Assembly (NCBI GenBank): GCA_016201765.1
Contig: JACQCE010000003.1
Coordinates: 1-43,887 of the forward strand
Source: Nitrospirota bacterium
GTDB lineage: Bacteria; Nitrospirota; Nitrospiria; JACQCE01
Direction: 5' to 3'
DNA: 43,887 nucleotides
The position numbers and the translations under genes were made by a program. Numbering within the stretch: the stretch's first letter is position 1; every line of letters begins with the position of its first letter. Below, in pieces: positions 40,321 to 43,887 of the stretch. The notes beneath the pieces were generated by a model. The model did no database searches, had not been told where the DNA came from, and saw only the letters and a list, made by a program, of their open reading frames with translations.

Positions 40321-40898
40321 CGTCGCGCGCCCTTTGACTGTCTCTTGGAGTGTTTGCTCATCTTGCCCGCCTGGGGATCGTCGGACAACAGCGGGGACGA
40401 TCCCGGTTGAATTTGGATTTTGTACAAGTGCCGAACCCACCGGTCCCGGTTCAGCAGCTCAATGTTGTTGGCGACCACCTTCATGGTGTTCTTGTGCGTC
40501 ACTCCCAGTAGAATCTGATTGTTTGAATTGGCAATGAGTTTCCAGCTCAATCGCACCGGATCGGCAAGCCCCCGGCCATACAACGTGACCGACCGGGCCT
40601 CCGTCACGCCGGCCAGTTTGAGCGCGTCGACGAAGGCATAGCCGGTTTGGGCGTCATCCATGCCGGTGTTGAACGAGTGTGTTGGCAGCGCGGCGAGTTC
40701 ATCCCAGCGGAGGGTGTGAATCAGCCGCCCTTCCTGCCAGATTTCGACCGGCGGCGGATCCGCCTTGCCGTCCTCACCGGCGATTTTCGACGCGGCCTGG
40801 CCGCCCGGCAGCCCGGGCGCCTCGCTCTTCCCGCAGGCGGTCGGCAGTGTAGCAAGCGTTCCGACGAAAATCAAGCTGATGAGCAGGTGGCGCGGCAT
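40317..40898 (-). CDS. Lipoprotein with the SUOX-like paralog domain, Mo locus
   Basis: A 193-residue protein with a lipoprotein signal (LLISLIFVGTLATLPTACGK, lipid Cys near residue 22). The domain reads VEIWQEGRLIHTLRWDELAALP, GYAFVDALKLAGVTEARSVTLYG, ILLGVTHKNTMKVVANNIELLN and VRHLYKIQI. It is a fourth paralog of the tandem set at 32.5-34.6 kb. The ATG at 40898 starts 17 bases after wtpC. The stop overlaps the start of the membrane protein by 4 bases, so the pair is coupled. It may be a periplasmic binding partner for that membrane protein. No Cys is present in the domain. Confidence 0.6.
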   Translation of the reverse strand: MPRHLLISLIFVGTLATLPTACGKSEAPGLPGGQAASKIAGEDGKADPPPVEIWQEGRLIHTLRWDELAALPTHSFNTGMDDAQTGYAFVDALKLAGVTEARSVTLYGRGLADPVRLSWKLIANSNNQILLGVTHKNTMKVVANNIELLNRDRWVRHLYKIQIQPGSSPLLSDDPQAGKMSKHSKRQSKGARR

Positions 40899-40914
40899 GG
40901 TTATTCGTCGGGAT

Positions 40915-41979
40915 TTAGAAGACATGGACGGCGGAGGCCTTGAAGATGACGTTGACGTCCTGGCCGGCCTTGAGTTGCATCCGCTGGCGGGACGTGCGGG
41001 TGACGTAGACGACGAGCGGGACCGGCGTTTCCACCACGACCCGGCTGATGATCCGTTTGTCCGACACCTCCCGGATGGTGCCGCGGAAGGAATTCGCCGC
41101 CGATGAGTCAAATGCGTCCGTCGACAGAATGATTTCCTCCGGCCTGATGCAGGCGTGCGCTTTACCATGCCGGTCGGTCAGCACGACGAATTCCGCTCCG
41201 CTGGTGGTGAAGACGGCGTTGCAATCTTCCTCCAGATTGGAGGTGGAGGCGTGCGTGACGGTCCCCTCGAAGAGATTTTCCATCCCGATAAACTCGGCCA
41301 CCTGACGGCAGTTGGGTTGCTGGAAGACCTCGACCGGATCGCCCACCTGCAACAACCGGCCGTGATGCAGGATGCCCACCCGGTCGGCCAGATTCAGCGC
41401 CTCTTCGAAGTTGTGCGTGACGTGGAGCGTGGTGGTTTTCAGCTCCTGGTGAATTTGCCGCAGCTCCTGCTGCAGGTGGCTCTTGGTTTGCGGATCGAGC
41501 GCGCTGAGCGGTTCGTCGAGCAGCAGGATCTCAGGCTCGATGGCCAGTGCGCGGGCCAGGGCCGTTCGCTGCTGTTCGCCCCCGCTTAACCGGCCTGGAT
41601 GACCGTCCAACAGATGCTCGATCCGCAGCAGCCCGGCCAGCCGTTGCAACCGCTCCCGCTGGATCGCTTCCGGCACCTTGCGCAGCTTCATGCCGTAGAG
41701 AATGTTTTCTCTGACGGTCAGGTGGGGGAAGAGCAGATAGTCCTGATAGACGAAGCCGATATTCCGCCGTTCGGACGGCCAGTCGGTGATGTCGGTGGCG
41801 TCGCGCCAGATCCGCCCGGATGTGGGCCGCTTGATCCCGGCGATCAACTCCAAAATGGAGGTTTTGCCGGTGCCGGTTGGTCCCAGGAGGACGAAGTATT
41901 CGCCGGGTCGGAACTGGAAATCGAGCGGCTCGAGCTGAAAGCTCCCGATCTTCAGGCTGAGTTGGTCAAGTCGGATCAT
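40915..41979 (-). CDS. wtpC: Molybdate/tungstate ABC transporter ATPase
   Basis: A 354-residue ABC ATPase. Walker A LLGPTGTGKTSILELIAG near 32, Q-loop VYQDYLLFPHLTV, signature LSGGEQQRTALARAL, Walker B ILLLDEPLSALDPQ and the switch LHVTHNFEEAL are all present. The C-terminal part (from about 235) is a TOBE/MOP-like domain (FEGTVTHAS...RPEEIIL...LKAGQDVNVIFKASAVHVF) that in ModC/WtpC senses or binds the oxyanion. It is placed directly between wtpB and the lipoprotein gene. It may also energize the ECF-like membrane protein. WtpC versus ModC is decided here mainly by the partner genes. Confidence 0.9.
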   Translation of the reverse strand: MIRLDQLSLKIGSFQLEPLDFQFRPGEYFVLLGPTGTGKTSILELIAGIKRPTSGRIWRDATDITDWPSERRNIGFVYQDYLLFPHLTVRENILYGMKLRKVPEAIQRERLQRLAGLLRIEHLLDGHPGRLSGGEQQRTALARALAIEPEILLLDEPLSALDPQTKSHLQQELRQIHQELKTTTLHVTHNFEEALNLADRVGILHHGRLLQVGDPVEVFQQPNCRQVAEFIGMENLFEGTVTHASTSNLEEDCNAVFTTSGAEFVVLTDRHGKAHACIRPEEIILSTDAFDSSAANSFRGTIREVSDKRIISRVVVETPVPLVVYVTRTSRQRMQLKAGQDVNVIFKASAVHVF

Positions 41980-42001
41980 CAGAATGGGGGTGCAATCGGA
42001 A

Positions 42002-42880
42002 TCAGGGCGTGTCGGCCCGGCTCCTTGGAGCAGGTTTGCCCATGCCGAGGGTTTTCAGGGTTAAAAAGACCAGGATGCACATGATCAGGAGGAGCACCGC
42101 CACCGGCCGGGCATAGTCAAGCCCGTAGGTTTCAAACCGGTTCCAGGCCAGAACCGGCGCCACCATCGGGTGATAGACGAGGATGAAGACGGCGCCGAAC
42201 TCGCTGATGCCGCGGGACCACATCAGCATCGCGCCGGTCAGAATATTGCGCCGGGCCAGCGGCAGCGTGATGGTCAGGAAGGTCTTCCAGGGTGACGCCC
42301 CCAGCGACTGGGCCACCTGCTCCATCCGGGGGTCGACGGCCATGAAGCCGTCCCGGGCGGCGTTGACCAGGAACGGCACGCTGCCAAACATCATGGCGAT
42401 GACGATGCCCGGTTCGGCGCCCACAAAATTGATGCCGAGCAATCCAAACAGTTTTCCGCCATAAAATTTTCTGCCGAAGACGGAGAGCAGTGCAATGCCG
42501 GCCGCCGTGTGGGGAATGACGACGGGCAGATCGACCAGACCGTTGACGATCCGCTTGCCGGGGAATCGATGCCGGGCCAGGACATAGGCCAGCGGCACGC
42601 CGAAGAGAAGGCCGAAGAACGTCGCCCACAAGCCCGAGCTGACACTCAAGAGGATCGCGCGCCAGACCTCCTCCTCCAGCAGGGTGGTGTAGAGCAGTTT
42701 GGGAGAGACGGACAGCGTCATCGTGGCCAATGGAAGAAGCAGGAAGAGCACCATCACCAGTCCGAACAGGGAAAAGACCAGCGTCAGCGGAGTCGGTCGA
42801 CGCCATTGGAACCGTCGACGATTGAGGCCCGGGGACGACGGCGGGGCAGGAGCGTTGTGTGTTGACTGGAGGTTGAACAT
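42002..42880 (-). CDS. wtpB: Molybdate/tungstate ABC transporter permease
   Basis: A 292-residue inner-membrane permease with six hydrophobic helices. The EAA loop that contacts the ATPase is visible in MEQVAQSLGASPWKTFLTIT...LPLARRNILTGAMLMWSRGISEFGA near 205-240, the last part typical of molybdate/tungstate (WtpB/ModB) permeases. LPVVIPHTAAGIALL near 125 is also typical. The N-terminus has about 30 polar residues before helix 1. It is 22 bases from wtpC. A hairpin lies in the gap toward wtpA. Confidence 0.9.
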   Translation of the reverse strand: MFNLQSTHNAPAPPSSPGLNRRRFQWRRPTPLTLVFSLFGLVMVLFLLLPLATMTLSVSPKLLYTTLLEEEVWRAILLSVSSGLWATFFGLLFGVPLAYVLARHRFPGKRIVNGLVDLPVVIPHTAAGIALLSVFGRKFYGGKLFGLLGINFVGAEPGIVIAMMFGSVPFLVNAARDGFMAVDPRMEQVAQSLGASPWKTFLTITLPLARRNILTGAMLMWSRGISEFGAVFILVYHPMVAPVLAWNRFETYGLDYARPVAVLLLIMCILVFLTLKTLGMGKPAPRSRADTP

Positions 42881-42904
42881 GTTGCGGTGCCGTACGACAA
42901 CACA

Positions 42905-42932
42905 CCGGCGTCTCCCGTGGAGAAGACGCCGG
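42905..42932. promoter_or_regulatory. Intercistronic hairpin between wtpA and wtpB
   Basis: A perfect 9-bp stem CCGGCGTCT / AGACGCCGG over a 10-base loop, in the 134-base gap between wtpA and wtpB. There is no T-run, so it is not a strong terminator. It could stabilise the upstream wtpA message and raise binding-protein levels, as often seen in ABC operons, or act as an attenuator. Confidence 0.4.
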
Positions 42933-43014
42933 GCCAGATCGGGCGGATACGGGAAACAGTCTACCCTATTGCGTCGAGATGATGCAACGGGGAAACGTCA
43001 TCCACCGCACTCAA

Positions 43015-43887
43015 TCAATGCTGCATCAGCGTCGCCTTGAGCGCGTCGGGCAGGCCGATGCCTGCCACCTGCGCCGGGACCAACGGCGTCATCCCGGCAT
43101 CGGCCATGAGCTGCCGGCCCTTGGGGCCCAGCAGAAAATTGACGAACGCCTCGGCCGCCTTCGGATTCTTCGCAGTTTTGAGCACGGCAATGCTGTAAAC
43201 GATTGGCTCCCCCTTGATCTGCGTCGTGGTGCCGGGCTCCTTGCCTGGAATCGTTGCGGAGGCCGTCGCGTAGCGGCCGGCGAATTGGGGGTTACCCAGA
43301 TTGATCTCGCCGGGCAGGACGACGGTTTTCAATCCCTGCTGCTTGGCTAAAGAGGCGTAGTCAAAAATATAATCGAGTTCGCCGCTCTTGAGCAGCGTCA
43401 CCAGCGCGGTGGCATTGGGCCGGATGTTCTTGGGTGGCAGCTTGGTTCGGAGCTGCGCAGCGAGTGACGGTTGTTTGTAATACTGTTCGGCCAGTTGCCA
43501 GACCATGAGCGAGCGATAGCCCACCGGCGCCGTCAGCGGATCGCTGATCCCGTATTCGGTATCGGACTTGAGCAAAATCTGTGGCCAGTTGGCGGCCGTG
43601 ATCTCATTGGCGTGCTTGGCGTTCTCGCCGATGATGATCACGATCTGCTCGGTCAGAAAATCGACCGACCAGTCGACGTATTTCGGGAGCAGGAACTTGG
43701 GCACGAGCGACCGGTCGGCCACGGCAATGATGTCGGCTTCCTTGTCGAGCTCCGTGATCTGCCGAATCAACGCGCCGCTGCTGCCGGGTTGGATCTGCAG
43801 GGCGACCTTTGGATGCTGGGCGGTAAATTCCGCCTGGGCTTTTTTGAACAGGTCGGAGAGGCTTGCCGCCTGAAAGATCGTCACGTC
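43015..43887 (-). CDS. wtpA: Molybdate/tungstate-binding protein, N-terminus outside window
   Basis: A periplasmic solute-binding protein, open at the window edge (frame reads DVTIFQAASLSDLF from base 43887), so the signal peptide and true start are missing. The WtpA-type pattern is clear: AASLSDLFKKAQAEFTAQHP, then EADIIAVADRSLVPKFLLPKYVDW, GISDPLTAPVGYRSLMVWQL and GELDYIFDYASLAKQ. The C-terminal PKAAEAFVNFLLGPKGRQLM is typical. About 290 residues are present. It is first in the transcribed order wtpA-B-C on the minus strand. Confidence 0.88.
   Translation of the reverse strand, partial: DVTIFQAASLSDLFKKAQAEFTAQHPKVALQIQPGSSGALIRQITELDKEADIIAVADRSLVPKFLLPKYVDWSVDFLTEQIVIIIGENAKHANEITAANWPQILLKSDTEYGISDPLTAPVGYRSLMVWQLAEQYYKQPSLAAQLRTKLPPKNIRPNATALVTLLKSGELDYIFDYASLAKQQGLKTVVLPGEINLGNPQFAGRYATASATIPGKEPGTTTQIKGEPIVYSIAVLKTAKNPKAAEAFVNFLLGPKGRQLMADAGMTPLVPAQVAGIGLPDALKATLMQH

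Overview
The window is a GC-rich (about 60 percent or more) stretch of a Gram-negative bacterial chromosome. It has a diderm lipid A/LPS set (lpxC, lptE), single-copy housekeeping genes, and a mixture of families typical of chemolithotrophic Nitrospirota: a K+-independent H+-pyrophosphatase, a DsrE/TusA/DsrE2 sulfur-carrier cluster, a MosA/MosB molybdenum storage pair and a TMTC-like GT-C/TPR protein. An interspersed palindromic element of about 120 bp next to lpxC also looks like elements I associate with Nitrospira genomes. Placement in or near Nitrospira is an inference, not proven. No rRNA, tRNA, CRISPR array or transposase gene was found.

Layout. 1-15.2 kb: lpxC (cut by the window edge), a tiny Lys-rich ORF, murJ, rpsT, holA, lptE, leuS, der, mrp, a broken IDYSGAQT-type gene beside an AAA_14/DUF4143 ATPase, a kamA plus ATP-grasp pair, and a NifU-like Fe-S carrier. 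15.2-23 kb: a glycerophosphodiesterase, a DUF3467-type protein, a secreted protein of about seven CARDB-like repeats, and a UvrD/PcrA-type helicase whose C-terminal nuclease domain is frameshifted. 23-28.9 kb: hppA, dsrE-dsrF-dsrH-like, tusA, dsrE2, pyrE, a flavin reductase and a zinc-ribbon protein. 28.9-34.6 kb: a minus-strand accessory block of exported proteins. It holds an STN-like protein, an Asp/Gly/Ser-rich protein with a Cys-containing C-terminal sorting-type tail, a beta-propeller-like protein and three tandem paralogous anchored or secreted proteins. 34.7-37.1 kb: a CPBP glutamic-type intramembrane protease overlapping a GT-C/TPR membrane protein. 37.1-43.9 kb: a minus-strand molybdenum/tungsten locus in the order wtpA-wtpB-wtpC-lipoprotein-(EcfT-like plus S-component-like membrane protein)-mosA-mosB.

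Most interesting system. The locus at 37-43.9 kb joins a WtpABC-type molybdate/tungstate importer to both molybdenum storage subunits. Between them lie a membrane protein that looks like a fused ECF T- and S-component and a lipoprotein whose domain recurs in the three tandem paralogs at 32.5-34.6 kb. That domain resembles a minimal sulfite-oxidase/molybdopterin-type fold without an evident catalytic Cys. Together this suggests an undescribed oxyanion (Mo/W) uptake, handling and storage module.

Other notable structure. At least three families of short-word inverted arrays sit at gene ends: an octamer GGTNGCTA family at five loci, an ACTAATCC/TTAATCCGC family, and an AAGGGGCAAGGGTC family. They look like bidirectional terminator hairpins and in places encode protein termini or supply stop codons. 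Two conserved genes carry internal losses: der lacks the G3 motif of its first GTPase domain, and the UvrD-type gene has a deletion plus frameshift in its nuclease domain. Both need read-level checking.
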